Below, piece after piece: positions 36,601-46,400 of a stretch of 64,000 bases of DNA (position 1 is its first letter; each line of letters opens with the position of its first letter). The translations under genes and the position numbers were made by a program. Origin of the DNA: Limnomonas spitsbergensis (lineage: Eukaryota > Chlorophyta > Chlorophyceae > Chlamydomonadales); the NCBI GenBank assembly GCA_037349105.1, contig JAYJMM010000042.1:289501-353500 (forward strand), given 5' to 3'. The notes under the pieces are model-generated. The model saw only the letters and a list, made by a program, of their open reading frames with translations. It was not told where the DNA came from and searched no databases.

Positions 36601-39600
36601 AGGGAGGGGGGCACTACATTGGGCTCGAGGGGGGGGGGGGGGCACTACATTGGGCTCGAGGGAGGGGAGGGAGGGGGGCACTACATTGGGCTCGAGGGGG
36701 GGGGGGGGCACTACATTGGGCTCGAGGGAGGGGAGGGAGGGGGGCACTACATTGGGCTCGAGGGGGGGGAGGGAGGGGGGCACTACATTGGGCTCGAGGG
36801 AGGGGAGGGAGGGGGGGCACTACATTGGGTTCGAGGGGGGGGAGGGAGGGGGGCACTACATTGGGCTCGAGGGGGGGGGGGGGCACTACATCGGGCTCGA
36901 GGAAGGGGAGGGAGGGGGGCACTACATTGGGCTCGAGGGGGGGGGGGGCACTACATTGGGCTCGAGGGAGGGGAGGGAGGGGGGCACTACATTGGGCTCG
37001 AGGGGGGGGGGGGCACTACATTGGGCTCGAGGGAGGGGAGGGAGGGAGGCACTACATTGGGTTCGAGGGGGGGGGGGGGCACTACATTGGGCTCGAGGGG
37101 GGGGAGGGGGGCACTACATTGGGCTCGAGGGAGGGGAGGGAGGGGGGCACTACATTGGGCTCGAGGGAGGGGAGGGAGGGGGGCACTACATTGGGCTCGA
37201 GGGAGGGGAGGGAGGGGGGGCACTACATTGGGTTCGAGGGGGGGGAGGGAGGGGGGCACTACATTGGGCTCGAGGGGGGGGGGGGGCACTACATTGGGCT
37301 CGAGGGAGGGGAGGGAGGGGGGCACTACATTGGGCTCGAGGGGGGGGGGGGCACTACATTGGGCTCGAGGGAGGGGAGGGAGGGGGGCACTACATTGGGC
37401 TCGAGGGAGGGGAGGGAGGGGGGGCACTACATTGGGTTCGAGGGAAGGGAGGGAGGGGGGGCACTACATTGGGCTCGAGGGGGGGGGGGGGGGCACTACA
37501 TTGGGCTCGAGGGAGGGGAGGGGGGCACTACATTGGGCTCGAGGGAGGGGAGGGAGGGGGGCACTACATTGGGCTCGAGGGAGGGGAGGGAGGGGGGCAC
37601 TACATTGGGCTCGAGGGAGGGGAGGGAGGGGGGCACTACATTGGGTTCGAGGAAGGGGAGGGAGGGGGGCACTACATTGGGCTTGAGGGAGGGGGGGAGG
37701 GGGGCACTACATTGGGTTCGAGGGAAGGGAGGGAGGGGGGCACTACATTGGGCTCGAGGGAGGGGAGGGAGGGGGGCACTACATTGGGCTCGAGGGAGGG
37801 GAGGGAGGGGGGCACTACATTGGGTTCGAGGAAGGGGAGGGAGGGGGGCACTACATTGGGCTTGAGGGAGGGGGGGAGGGGGGCACTACATTGGGTTCGA
37901 TGGAAGGGAGGGAGGGGGGCACTACATTGGGTTCGAGGGAAGGGAGGGAGGGGGGCACTACATTGGGCTCGAGGGAGGGGAGGGAGGGGGGCACTACATT
38001 GGGCTTGAGGGAGGGGAGGGAGGGGGGCACTACATTGGGCTCGAGGGAGGGGAGGGAGGGGGGCACTACATTGGGCTCGAGGGAGGGGAGGGAGGGGGGC
38101 ACTACATTGGGCTTGAGGAAGGGGAGGGAGGGGGGCACTACATTGGGCTTGAGGGAGGGGGGGAGGGGGGCACGACATTGGGCTCGAGGGAGGGGGGGAG
38201 GGGGGCACGACATTGGGCTCGAGGGGGGGGGGGAGGGGGGCACCACATTGGGCTCGAGGGGGGGGGGGGGCACTACATTGGGCTCGAGGGAGGGGAGGGA
38301 GGGGGGCACTACATTGGGCTCGAGGGAGGGGAGGGAGGGGGGGCACTACATTGGGTTCGAGGGAAGGGAGGGAGGGGGGCACTACATTGGGCTCGAGGGA
38401 GGGGAGGGAGGGGGGCACTACATTGGGCTTGAGGGAGGGGAGGGACGGGGGCACTACATTGGGCTTGAGGGAGGGGAGGGAGGGGGGCACTACATTGGGC
38501 TCGAGGGAGGGGAGGGAGGGGGGCACTACATTGGGCTTGAGGAAGGGGAGGGAGGGGGGCACGACATTGGGCTCGAGGGAGAGGGGGAGGGGGGCACGAC
38601 ATTGGGCTCGAGGGGGGGGGGGAGGGGGGCACCACATTGGGCTCGAGGGGGGAGGGGGGCACTACATTGGGCTCGAGGGGGGGAGGGGGGCACTACATTG
38701 GGCTCGAGGGGGGGGGGGGGAGGGGGGCACTACATTAGGCTCGAGGGAGGGGAGGGAGGGGGCACTAGTAGGGGGGTCGTGAGGAAGGGAAGGATGTGGC
38801 TGAGGCCTTGTGGCTTCCATGCAGGGGCCAGTGGACAATGACACATGTGGGGAGGGGAGGAAAGGACAGACGGGGGGACAAGGATATTGCCTTGGGTAGG
38901 CGACATGGGTCTGGGTAGGCGACATGGGTCTGGGCAGGTTTTCTTGCCAAGCCTGCACGGGTTGACTGGAGCGGCTCCCTGGGTCACTAGTTTTTATGGT
39001 AATATTACTCTTGTAAGAGTGGCCGTCTACTGAAAAGTGTGAGGTCGTCAGGGGCCCTGCTGTCAGATCATTTATTTCGGTGTGCCATCATTCCCATGAA
39101 CCCTCAGCACCCCTATTGTCAATGTTTATTTTGGCAGGCCACTGGGCAGCCTCCACTGGGCAGATCAGGATTGAGGACCAAAGCTTGACCCATCTACAAC
39201 CAATTGCTTTAGCAGCCATGCACCCTCCCATGCACCTTCCCATGTACCCTCCCATGCACCTTTCCGACCTGTTGCATCAGGACCCCGTGGTCGTAGGCTG
39301 TGATGTAGCTGAATTGTAGCTGAGGGGCACTGTGGTTATAGGCTGTGATGTAGCTGAATTGTAGCTGAGGGGCACTGACATCCACAGTGCTCACTGTAGG
39401 CCAGAGATGAGTAGCTGAGCAGGTAGATAAGGCTTAGCTTCAGTGTTTATTTTAGTGAGCACCGGATCACATTAGGGGGGCCAAAGGTGGCCAGCACCGG
39501 GCCAATTCGGACCAAACCTTGCGCAGCCTGTAGCCGGTGGCCTAAGCAACAGTACTGGTGTTCACTGTCTTGTTTTCTGGTTTCTCCCCGGTTCGCTCTG

Positions 39601-40163
39601 CCTGGCCCTTTCGCAAAGGGCTGTGGGTCATCGCGTCAACTTTGTAACAACGTCAACAGTACTTGCTGCACCAAGCCCTTCCAGGCTTAGGCTGAAGCCC
39701 CGTTCTTCGGGGCTTTTAGTGAGTGGTATAGCACCTTCAGCTACATTGTGGCTCCTGGCCACAAGTCCCTGGTGCGGCCAGCCCCACTGCTGGGGCCACT
39801 GGCTGGATGCCGGTCCTGATTTGGTGGCAATCAGCCCAGAGGTGGCCGCGGGTCGGCCCAGCGCCTACCGACTAGAATAAACACTGCCCGGCAGGGTTAA
39901 GGGCCTTAACCCTGCCCCTGCCCACCTACCCCCGCTGTCAAGCTGCTGGAAGTTTCAGCATGAAGCACCCTAAAGCAGCCCCTGCTTGGCTTGCAACCCA
40001 TCTGGTTTCCATGCAAATGTTCACACATCACAGTATCACACATCTTCTGCCTGCGTCTGCTCAGGGGCGTTTCTTTGGAGGGCGCAGCGTCCGTGTCGCC
40101 TTCTTTTGCGAGGGGCGCTTCGATCGCACAGAGTTGGCGCCCCGGGCTGGGGAATTTGATTAG
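24603..40163 (+). CDS. RBM17: SPF45/RBM17-type splicing factor (G-patch plus UHM RRM)
   Basis: Ten exons: 24603-24769, 25560-25770, 25991-26143, 27853-28003, 29845-29908, 30444-30529, 31991-32100, 33715-33858, 35743-35787, 40065-40163. All junctions are GT-AG and in phase: 1230 nt, 409 residues, stop TAG at 40161-40163. Length and order match SPF45 (human about 400 residues; plant DRT111). Seen: N-terminal MSLFGDLPEG; EEYDPMRPNEYD; a charged helix of KDRERRKKDADAEVQRQ type; a G-patch at about 213-256 (KMLEKMGWKEGEGLGK, then TPLVAQKTDRRAGVIV); and a C-terminal RRM at about 309-400 with LRNMVGPGEVDEDLEDEVG, RNP1-like ETVRIFIQF and GRFFGGRSVRVAFF. R379-F380-F381 sits where UHM domains carry their Arg-X-Phe ligand-binding motif. 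Known role: nuclear pre-mRNA splicing, binding U2AF-type ligands and affecting 3' splice-site choice. Introns 3, 4, 7 and 9 open directly into large G-rich arrays, and the gene spends over 14 kb on introns. Confidence 0.93.
26144..26634 (+). repeat. G-rich 18-bp minisatellite at the SPF45 intron 3 donor
   Basis: The array opens with the donor itself (ccag|gtgaggggggagggc) and continues as ggcaggaggagggggga units, about 27 in all. The unit looks like the donor region with one base change. Sense-strand G runs could form G-quadruplexes. Confidence 0.9.
27360..27852 (+). repeat. Eight decoy copies of the SPF45 intron 3 acceptor
   Basis: A 60-bp unit repeats ccttccag|GCCCTGGGCAT nine times. Only the last copy (exon start 27853) continues into the ALGISGEEAF exon. 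The others turn into gacacctgactaacctgag and a gtgtgtgtgt stretch. Confidence 0.93.
28004..29727 (+). repeat. About 23 tandem copies of the SPF45 exon 4 end and donor
   Basis: The 75-bp unit contains gatgggctggaaggagg|gtg and a G-rich tail, copying the exon end and its 5' splice site. The first ten units stay open in the exon's frame to 28713, repeating MGWKEG of the G-patch with DKEILK. Later units carry small G-tract indels. Confidence 0.93.
30627..30800. repeat. 12-bp repeat tgttgctgaag/ctgtagctgaa
   Basis: About 14 units in SPF45 intron 6. The same gtagctgaactgtagctga word occurs near the ends of family A elements. Confidence 0.85.
31101..31295 (+). mobile_element. MITE-like family A copy, SPF45 intron 6
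   Basis: cagtgtctacttaagtcgg at left, core taccggaccacctttgatgg, right end gatataccacttactaaac. About 85% like the copy at 40652-40859 by eye. Confidence 0.65.
31690..31995 (+). repeat. Three degenerate 130-150 bp copies of the SPF45 intron 6 acceptor
   Basis: cacctggtccaggtcatgtg (31704-31723), cctccacaggtgtaggtcat (31834-31853) and ggttcaacaggtttaggtcg (31981-32000) are successive versions of the acceptor and exon start. Only the last keeps the frame. The spacers share catcacatcacatttca. Confidence 0.7.
32101..33030 (+). repeat. About 53-bp minisatellite starting at the SPF45 intron 7 donor
   Basis: It starts within 10 bp of the GT at 32101. Units combine gtggatgtgcagtttagatc and tgcagggtgggtctgcaggg in varying order. 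Confidence 0.92.
33296..33384 (+). repeat. Dispersed repeat C, copy 3
   Basis: ggtaacggcgcggacgcggc, ccgcgctgtttcatgaaccc, cccctgcggggcgtagtttt. In SPF45 intron 7. Confidence 0.7.
33585..33643 (+). pseudogene. Frameshifted ghost copy of the first half of the SPF45 RRM exon
   Basis: This lies 130 bp upstream of exon 33715-33858 and repeats its start (gtggggccgagcgaggttga against gtgggacctggagaggtgga). A 1-base deletion near ttgaggac breaks the frame and there is no AG acceptor directly in front. With the copy at 34509-34592 it shows that this exon was once tandemly duplicated. Confidence 0.65.
33967..34103 (+). mobile_element. Truncated family A copy, SPF45 intron 8
   Basis: tccgcggccacctctgggcc through gtggtataccacttactaaa; the left terminus is missing. 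Confidence 0.6.
34509..34592 (+). other. Degenerate duplicate of the second half of the SPF45 RRM exon; possible alternative exon
   Basis: This 84-nt stretch copies the 3' half of exon 33715-33858, including the donor context (ttcag|gtgcgg). It is preceded by a plausible acceptor (caccctcag). It stays open for 28 codons in the same phase as the real exon: it starts YSSIKRFMICEVTTPG and ends ETARVPVQ, against EVTTPGYEAEETVRIFIQ in the real one. Divergence is high. It could be a decayed duplicate or a phase 0-0 cassette exon. Confidence 0.5.
34737..34818. repeat. Perfect 37-bp inverted repeat with 8-base loop
   Basis: The left arm 34737-34773 starts gcttaggccatcggctggtc; the right arm 34782-34818 is its exact reverse complement; the loop is tgtaactg. 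The arm sequence is the internal end of family A. In SPF45 intron 8. Confidence 0.95.
34819..34990 (-). mobile_element. Family A copy (reverse) joined to the hairpin
   Basis: gtggttaccgcaacactttc, then gctcggccagccctgctgct and ttcaaaggtggtctggtaac. Both ends read gtggttacc/ggtaaccac. Confidence 0.6.
35085..35284. repeat. Family A fragment ending in two overlapping hairpins
   Basis: Hairpin 1: arms cagtttggtgcacgc (35214-35228) and its complement (35242-35256). Hairpin 2: arms ctgattgtta (35254-35263) and taacaatcag (35275-35284). The arms of the two share three bases, so only one can form fully. Confidence 0.8.
35788..38766 (+). repeat. 3-kb G-rich 35-36 bp minisatellite at the SPF45 intron 9 donor
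   Basis: It starts at the donor (acag|gtagggtgggagg). Units are gggaggggggcactacattg plus ggctcgaggga and a G tract of varying length, about 85 units. Long ORFs on both strands (over 700 codons) are by-products of units near a multiple of three. Sense G runs are dense. Confidence 0.93.
39286..39378. repeat. About 46-bp tandem duplication
   Basis: ggctgtgatgtagctgaatt, then gtagctgaggggcactg, occurs twice. In SPF45 intron 9. Confidence 0.85.
39441..39886. mobile_element. Family A composite with both termini
   Basis: The left end cagtgtttattttagt and the right end actagaataaacactg are inverted. The inside holds two family A half-elements facing each other around unrelated sequence. No clear target duplication. 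Confidence 0.65.
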
Positions 40164-40302
40164 ACAGGCATGTAGAGGGGCAGCTGACGATGGAGCTGCG
40201 GGTCGCTGTCATGGATTTGGTTTATTTTGTTTGTGCTGCCCAGGCTGCAGGGTGTTGGTGAGGTCAGTAGGAGGGGAGGGGGGAGGCGATACATGAAAGG
40301 GC

Positions 40303-40307
40303 TGTAA
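40303..40307 (+). terminator. Probable poly(A) signal TGTAA of the SPF45 gene
   Basis: TGTAA lies 140 bp after the SPF45 stop codon. TGTAA is the established polyadenylation signal of chlorophycean green algae. It is a five-base match, so chance is possible, but spacing and strand fit. Confidence 0.45.
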
Positions 40308-40651
40308 AGGAAGCCTCACTTTCGAGGCAATGTGGGCGCAACAAGCGCTGCAATCAGAATATATCTACTCGCATGCAGAATTCTTAGGCATGACAACATT
40401 GGGCAGATTCAAGTTGTTCAACCTGGTTACCTATACATGTCTCTTCAGTTCCCTGGCAGATTGCTTCGTTTGCTGACGTGGCCGAGCTTTATTGTTGAGC
40501 AGGGCCCCAGGGTGACACGTCAGTAACATGTCTCTAAAAGCTGTTCATGTGTGAATGTTTTGAAGTCCAGCGGAACATCAGATTGGTGTGAGGCAGGTGC
40601 CCACAAACCGGTTTGAGACCAAGCAAATAGGACGGAACAAGAGAAGTCAAC

Positions 40652-40859
40652 CAGTGTTTATTTTAGTCGGTACCGGACCACCTATGCTTGGCCGCCCCGC
40701 GGTCACCTCTGGGCCGATTGCCATCAAACCATGACCAGCCTCCGGCCGGTGGCCCCAGCAGACGGGGCTGGCCGCACCAGGGACTTGTGGCCGGAGGCCA
40801 AAGTGTAGCTGAACTGTAGCTGAAAGTAGTATACCCTCACTAAAAACGGTGAAGTCAAC
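40652..40859. mobile_element. MITE-like family A, 208 bp with 9-bp target duplication
   Basis: gaagtcaac flanks it at 40643-40651 and 40860-40868. The left end cagtgtttattttagtcgg faces a decayed right end cactaaaaacggt. A 9-bp duplication is typical of Mutator-type transposition, so a non-autonomous Mutator-like element is a reasonable inference. Confidence 0.75.
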
Positions 40860-41139
40860 GCCATCAGGGCTTCCTGAAACACATTTTCCTTTTTGTTGCC
40901 CTCCTTATTTTCCTCTTTCCCTCTTAACTCTATTTCCTGCCCCCCATCTATGCTGTTGGGCGCCCACGCACCTAAGCATTTTCAGCAGAGCCTAGAGGTG
41001 TTCCGTCATGAACCAAGGCTTCCTGCCAGGACTGAGACGCATCATGTCAATGGAGCTAAACTAACTAAAAAGGGCAGACAATAAAAAGAAGTGGAAGGGG
41101 AAATAGAGTGAAATGACACACAAAAGGCTGGACAGGAAA

Positions 41140-41303
41140 GACAAAGGATGTTCCAGTCTCTGAAAACGTCTACGCCTCGACGATTTCTACCACGTCTTCC
41201 ACAAAAGCCAGGGCATCCCACCCATGCTTGCCCCGGTCAATGACATTACACCTCTGGGCCCTGCTTAAAAAAGGCTCGGCCGCGTGGGCGCCCAACTATC
41301 TCG
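41140..41303 (-). mobile_element. Retroelement remnant with repeat B motif (copy 3)
   Basis: Minus strand: gggtgggatgccctggcttt, then tgtggaagacgtggtagaaa, which is the GWDALAFVEDVVEIVEA-type end of the peptide. A repeat B motif (41236-41303, plus) cuts off its upstream part. Confidence 0.5.
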
Positions 41304-41539
41304 TTGGAAGGGGAAAAACTGAAGGTAAGAGGGAAAGAAGGAGAAGAACACAAAGGAAAAAGAAAGCCCCCCCCCCAAACAAGGAAAAGGCAGCCCGAAG
41401 TATCTTTGCCCCTTTGCCCCTTTGCCCCTCGAGCCTATCCCCAAGAAGGCAAAGAAAAGCAGCAAATCTAGGCCTCAACAATGCGTACAACGTCCTCAAC
41501 AAACGTCAGAGCCTCCCATTCAAGCCTGCCCTGGTAATA

Positions 41540-42700
41540 CTATTGTAAGTCTTTGGCGCCCTCTGGGGGGCCTGCCCAACCTGTCTCCCGAAGCCCCTCC
41601 TTCACGCTAGGGCATTGGAAGCAGCCATGCAGCACATCCTCCACATGCTCGCCATCTCCCCTTGCCCAACACCGTTGGCAGCACCGTCCGTCACGCTGCT
41701 GACCACTGCACCGACCTCTAGTGTCAGCTGTGCTGACGGCGCCGAGCCGCACTCCTAAGTTTGTGCGCACGCAAGCTCACTCCCTTCGGCTGGTGTGGCC
41801 CCTGGCCTGCACCAGTCGAAGCCTATTTCAAGCGTCCGCCGTAGACAGAAACCAGGTGCGATAGGCGGCCGCAAACCTGTGTTCAGTGGCAGGATCTCTG
41901 GGGTTCCCACTACCAGCTGCATCCAGCTGCGCCCGCTCGTATGCTGCATAAACCAGCGCTAGCACCTCTCTGACAGGCAGCGGTTGTAGGTCAGTTGCTG
42001 TTTGGCGCAGTTTGGGATCGGCTGATCCCATCTCCAGCTCCAGCAAGGCACCTAGCAAATCACTGCACCAACTGCGCCCACCAGTGCCCTGCCTGACAGT
42101 GACCTCCATGTCGAGCTGCCTGCCCCGGTACAACTCGAAGACGTTTCTAGCACCGTTCGGGGGAACTGCCCATCCCCGCTCCCTAAGTTGATCCTGCACG
42201 CTGGGGCATTAAAAGCAAGCATGCAACGCATCCTCCACATGCTCGCTGTCTCCCCTAGCCCAACATCGCTGGCAGCACCCTCTGTCACGCTGCTGACCGC
42301 TGCGCCATCCTCTAGTGTCGGCCGTGTTGACGGCGCCGAGCTGCAGCCTTAAGTTTGTGCGCACGCTAGCACACTCCCTTCGGCTGGTGCGGCCCCTGGC
42401 ATGCGCAAGGACGGCGCCCGCTGTCGGCTGGAACCAGGTGTCGTAGGCGGCCGCAGACCTGTGTTCAGTGGCAGGATCTCTGGGGTCCCCTCTGCCAGCT
42501 GCATCCAGCAGCGCCCGCTCGTACGCCGCATCAACTAACGCTAGCACCTCTGTAACAGGGAGCGGCTGCAGGTCAGTCGCTGTCTGACGCAGTATGGGAG
42601 CGGCTGATCCCAGCTCCAGCTCCTCCAAGGCACCTAGCGATTCCCTGCACCAATTGCGCCCTCCGGTGCCCTTCCTGATAGCGAGCGGGTATGCACCGTT
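41540..42700 (-). mobile_element. Two tandem copies of a retroelement-like C-terminal coding block
   Basis: Two blocks of about 500-600 bp follow each other on the minus strand (42700-42190 and 42190-41540). Each reads TGGR-WC, LRQTATDLQPLPV-EVLALV, AAYERA-LDAAG, DPATEHR-AAAY-TWF, then a Cys-rich CCQRCWARGD-EHVED and LHACFQCPS, then LRERGWA-PPNGAR. The Cys-X2-Cys, His, Cys pattern near the C-terminus resembles the zinc knuckle closing many non-LTR retrotransposon ORF2 proteins. That assignment is inference: no reverse transcriptase or endonuclease core is present. Frames are broken between and inside copies. Confidence 0.55.
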
Positions 42701-42814
42701 TTGTGTTTTTTCAATGCGTATACCTGTTTCTACCCTTCAAGGCTTCTTGTAATTGAAGGCAACAGGCGCAGGTTGCGAGAGCAACATACAAGTCCATAAG
42801 AGGCGTCACTGATG

Positions 42815-42890
42815 TAAGAATTGTACACCCCTGGGCCCGGATCAAAAGGCTCTACTCGGCCAACGGTGGGCGCCGGACTGTCTGGTCTAA
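42815..42890 (+). repeat. Repeat B motif bounding the retroelement block
   Basis: tgtacacccctgggcccgga, then tcaaaaggctctactcggcc and gtgggcgccggactgtctgg, a diverged version of 41236-41303. It marks the upstream edge of the 41.1-42.9 kb remnant. From 42890 to 43280 I see no gene. Confidence 0.55.
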
Positions 42891-43280
42891 AATCTGAATG
42901 TCAGCAACCAAAGCCAATGCCTTTTTTTAATCATCTAGTCACTGCAGGGGGTCACTGGAAGACATATGTTCGAATTAGGCAAAAATATGAAGCCAAGATA
43001 TGTGGCACCGATTCTTCGGGTGGTTCTTCACCATATTAAAAAGGGGCGTTTAGTGATGTTGGACTTGCCACGCACATACCCTACCCCCAAACTGTTGATT
43101 GATTCGATACAAACCACTCTACCTTATCTTCTTCAATCGTCATACTAAACGCTCTAGCAGTCTAGCCTCTGCACTCCCCTGTCACAGTTCTAGACAACGC
43201 TCCTCATAGAACACCTCCCACAAAAGCCATTCTGCGCTCTTAAGCACTATCCCGTGGCCGTTCTATACAATGCTCCTAGT

Positions 43281-43364
43281 TTAATGATTTTCCTTGAGGT
43301 CCTTGTCTTTGGCCGTTTTGATGCGGTCCACCTCCAAGACATAACGATCGCACAGTTTCTGCAC
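43281..43364 (-). CDS. Ribosome recycling factor, C-terminal exon (partial gene)
   Basis: The minus strand shows a clean acceptor (ttgcttccag at about 43374-43365) followed by 27 codons and TAA at 43283-43281. The peptide begins VQKLCDRYVLEVDRIK and ends KDKDLKENH. It matches the terminal helix of ribosome recycling factor, where the family typically reads IQKLTDKYI-EIDxLLxAKEKEI. RRF splits post-termination ribosomes in bacteria and organelles, so a nuclear copy in an alga would be plastid- or mitochondrion-targeted. The targeting peptide lies outside the window. The upstream exons must lie beyond the 42-bp array that starts about 105 bp upstream of this acceptor, implying a last intron of more than 20 kb. 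Only 27 residues are visible, so the call rests on one helix. Confidence 0.7.
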   Translation of the reverse strand: MQKLCDRYVLEVDRIKTAKDKDLKENH

Positions 43365-43465
43365 CTGGAAGCAACAAATAAGGCAACAAGAGGGGCAGGT
43401 CATAATTCTGAACGCCACGTTCTCAACATATAAAAGATTGATTGTGCAGGAGGTGGTCAGAGGTA

Positions 43466-46400
43466 ACAGCCAGGCTTCAAGCCTATATGGCTCTGCCGAT
43501 ATGGCAGGCTCATATGGCTCTGCTCCAACAGGTAGCAGGTAAGAGCCAGGCTTATATGGCTCTGCTCCAACCAGTAGCAAGTAACAGCCAGGCTTATATG
43601 GCTCTGCTCCAACAGGTAGCAGGTAACAGCCAGGCTTATATGGCTCTGCTCCAACAGGTAGCAGGTAACAGCCAGGCTTATATGGCTCTGCTCCAACAGG
43701 TAGCAGGTAACAGCCAGGCTTATATGGCTCTGCTCCAACATGTAGCAGGTAACAGCCAGGCTTATATGGCTCTGCTCCAACAGGTAGCAGGTAGCAGCCA
43801 GGCTTATATGGCTCTGCTCCAACAGGTAGCAGGTAACAGCCAGGCATATATGGCTCTGCTCCAACATGTAGCAGGTAACAGCCAGGCTTATATGGCTCTG
43901 CTCCAACAGGTAGCAGGTAACAGCCAGGCTCATATGGCTCTGCTCCAACAGGTAGCAGGTAACAGCCAGGCTTATATGGCTCTGCTCCAACAGGTAGCAG
44001 GTAACAGCCAGGCATATATGGCTCTGCTCCAACAGGTAGCAGGTAACAGCCAGGTTTATATGGCTCTGCTCCAACAAGTAGCAGGTAACAGCCAGGCTTA
44101 TATGGCTCTGCTCCAACAGGTAGCAGGTAACAGCCAGGCATATATGGCTCTGCTCCAACAGGTAGCAGGTAACAGCCAGGCTTATATGGCTCTGCTCCAA
44201 CAAGTAGCAGGTAACAGCCAGGCTTATATGGCTCTGCTCCAACAGGTAGCAGGTAACAGCCAGGCTTATATGGCTCTGCTCCAACAGGTAGCAGGTAACA
44301 GCCAGGCTTATATGGCTCTGCTCCAACAAGTAGCAGGTAACAGCCAGGCTTATATGGCTCTGCTCCAACAGGTAGCAGGTAACAGCCAGGCTTATATGGC
44401 TCTGCTCCAACAGGTAGCAGGTAACAGCCAGGCTTATATGGCTCTGCTCCAACAGGTAGCAGGTAACAGCCAGGCTCATATGGCTCTGCTCCAACAGGTA
44501 GCAGGTAACAGCCAGGCTTATATGGCTCTGCTCCAACAGGTAGCAGGTAACAGCCAGGCATATATGGCTCTGCTCCAACAGGTAGCAGGTAAGCCAGGCT
44601 TATATGGCTCTGCTCCAACAAGTAGCAGGTAACAGCCAGGCTTATATGGCTCTGCTCCAACAGGTAGCAGGTAACAGCCAGGCTTATATGGCTCTGCTCC
44701 AACAGGTAGCAGGTAACAGCCATGCTTATATGGCTCTGCTCCAACAGGTAGCAGGTAACAGCCATGCATATATGGCTCTGCTCCAACAGGTAGCAGGTAA
44801 CAGCCAGGCTTATATGGCTCTGCTCCAACAAGTAGCAGGTAACAGCCAGGCTTATATGGCTCTGCTCCAACAGGTAGCAGGTAACAGCCAGGCATATATG
44901 GCTCTGCTCCAACAGGTAGCAGGTAACAGCCAGGCTTATATGGCTCTGCTCCAACAAGTAGCAGGTAACAGCCAGGCTTATATGGCTCTGCTCCAACAGG
45001 TAGCAGGTAACAGCCAGGCTTATATGGCTCTGCTCCAACAGGTAGCAGGTAACAGCCATGCTTATATGGCTCTGCTCCAACAGGTAGGAGGTAACAGCCA
45101 GGCATATATGGCTCTGCTCCAACAGGTAGCAGGTAACAGCCAGGCTTATATGGCTCTGCTCCAACAGGTAGGAGGTAACAGCCAGGCATATATGGCTCTG
45201 CTCCAACAGGTAGCAGGTAACAGCCAGGCTTATATGGCTCTGCTCCAACAAGTAGCAGGTAACAGCCAGGCTTATATGGCTCTGCTCCAACAGGTAGCAG
45301 GTAACAACCAGGCTTATATGGCTCTGCTCCAACAGGTAGCAGGTAACAGCCAGGCTTATATGGCTCTGCTCCAACAAGTAGCAGGTAACAGCCAGGCTTA
45401 TATGGCTCTGCTCCAACAGGTAGCAGGTAACAGCCAGGCTTATATGACTCTGCTCCAACAGGTAGCAGGTAACAGCCAGGCTTATATGGCTCTGCTCCAA
45501 CATGTAGCAGGTAACAGCCAGGCTTATATGGCTCTGCTCCAACAGGTAGCAGGTAACAGCCAGGCTTATATGGCTCTGCTCCAACAGGTAGCAGGTAACA
45601 GCCATGCTTATATGGCTCTGCTCCAACATGTAGCAGGTAACAGCCAGGCTTATATGGCTCTGCTCCAACAGGTAGCAGGTAGCAGCCAGGCTTATATGGC
45701 TCTGCTCCAACAGGTAGCAGGTAACAGCCAGGCATATATGGCTCTGCTCCAACATGTAGCAGGTAACAGCCAGGCTTATATGGCTCTGCTCCAACAGGTA
45801 GCAGGTAACAGCCAGGCTCATATGGCTCTGCTCCAACAGGTAGCAGGTAACAGCCAGGCTTATATGGCTCTGCTCCAACAGGTAGCAGGTAACAGCCAGG
45901 CATATATGGCTCTGCTCCAACAGGTAGCAGGTAACAGCCAGGTTTATATGGCTCTGCTCCAACAAGTAGCAGGTAACAGCCAGGCTTATATGGCTCTGCT
46001 CCAACAGGTAGCAGGTAACAGCCAGGCATATATGGCTCTGCTCCAACAGGTAGCAGGTAACAGCCAGGCTTATATGGCTCTGCTCCAACAAGTAGCAGGT
46101 AACAGCCAGGCTTATATGGCTCTGCTCCAACAGGTAGCAGGTAACAGCCAGGCTTATATGGCTCTGCTCCAACAGGTAGCAGGTAACAGCCAGGCTTATA
46201 TGGCTCTGCTCCAACAAGTAGCAGGTAACAGCCAGGCTTATATGGCTCTGCTCCAACAGGTAGCAGGTAACAGCCAGGCTTATATGGCTCTGCTCCAACA
46301 GGTAGCAGGTAACAGCCAGGCTTATATGGCTCTGCTCCAACAGGTAGCAGGTAACAGCCAGGCTCATATGGCTCTGCTCCAACAGGTAGCAGGTAACAGC

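Noticed and set aside
35793..38841. Long ORFs of both strands (up to 730 codons) in the G-rich array
   Set aside because: By-product of the minisatellite. The region lies wholly between two in-phase SPF45 exons.
41828..42628. A functional cellular gene or active retrotransposon
   Set aside because: Two truncated tandem copies with frame breaks and no reverse transcriptase or endonuclease core.
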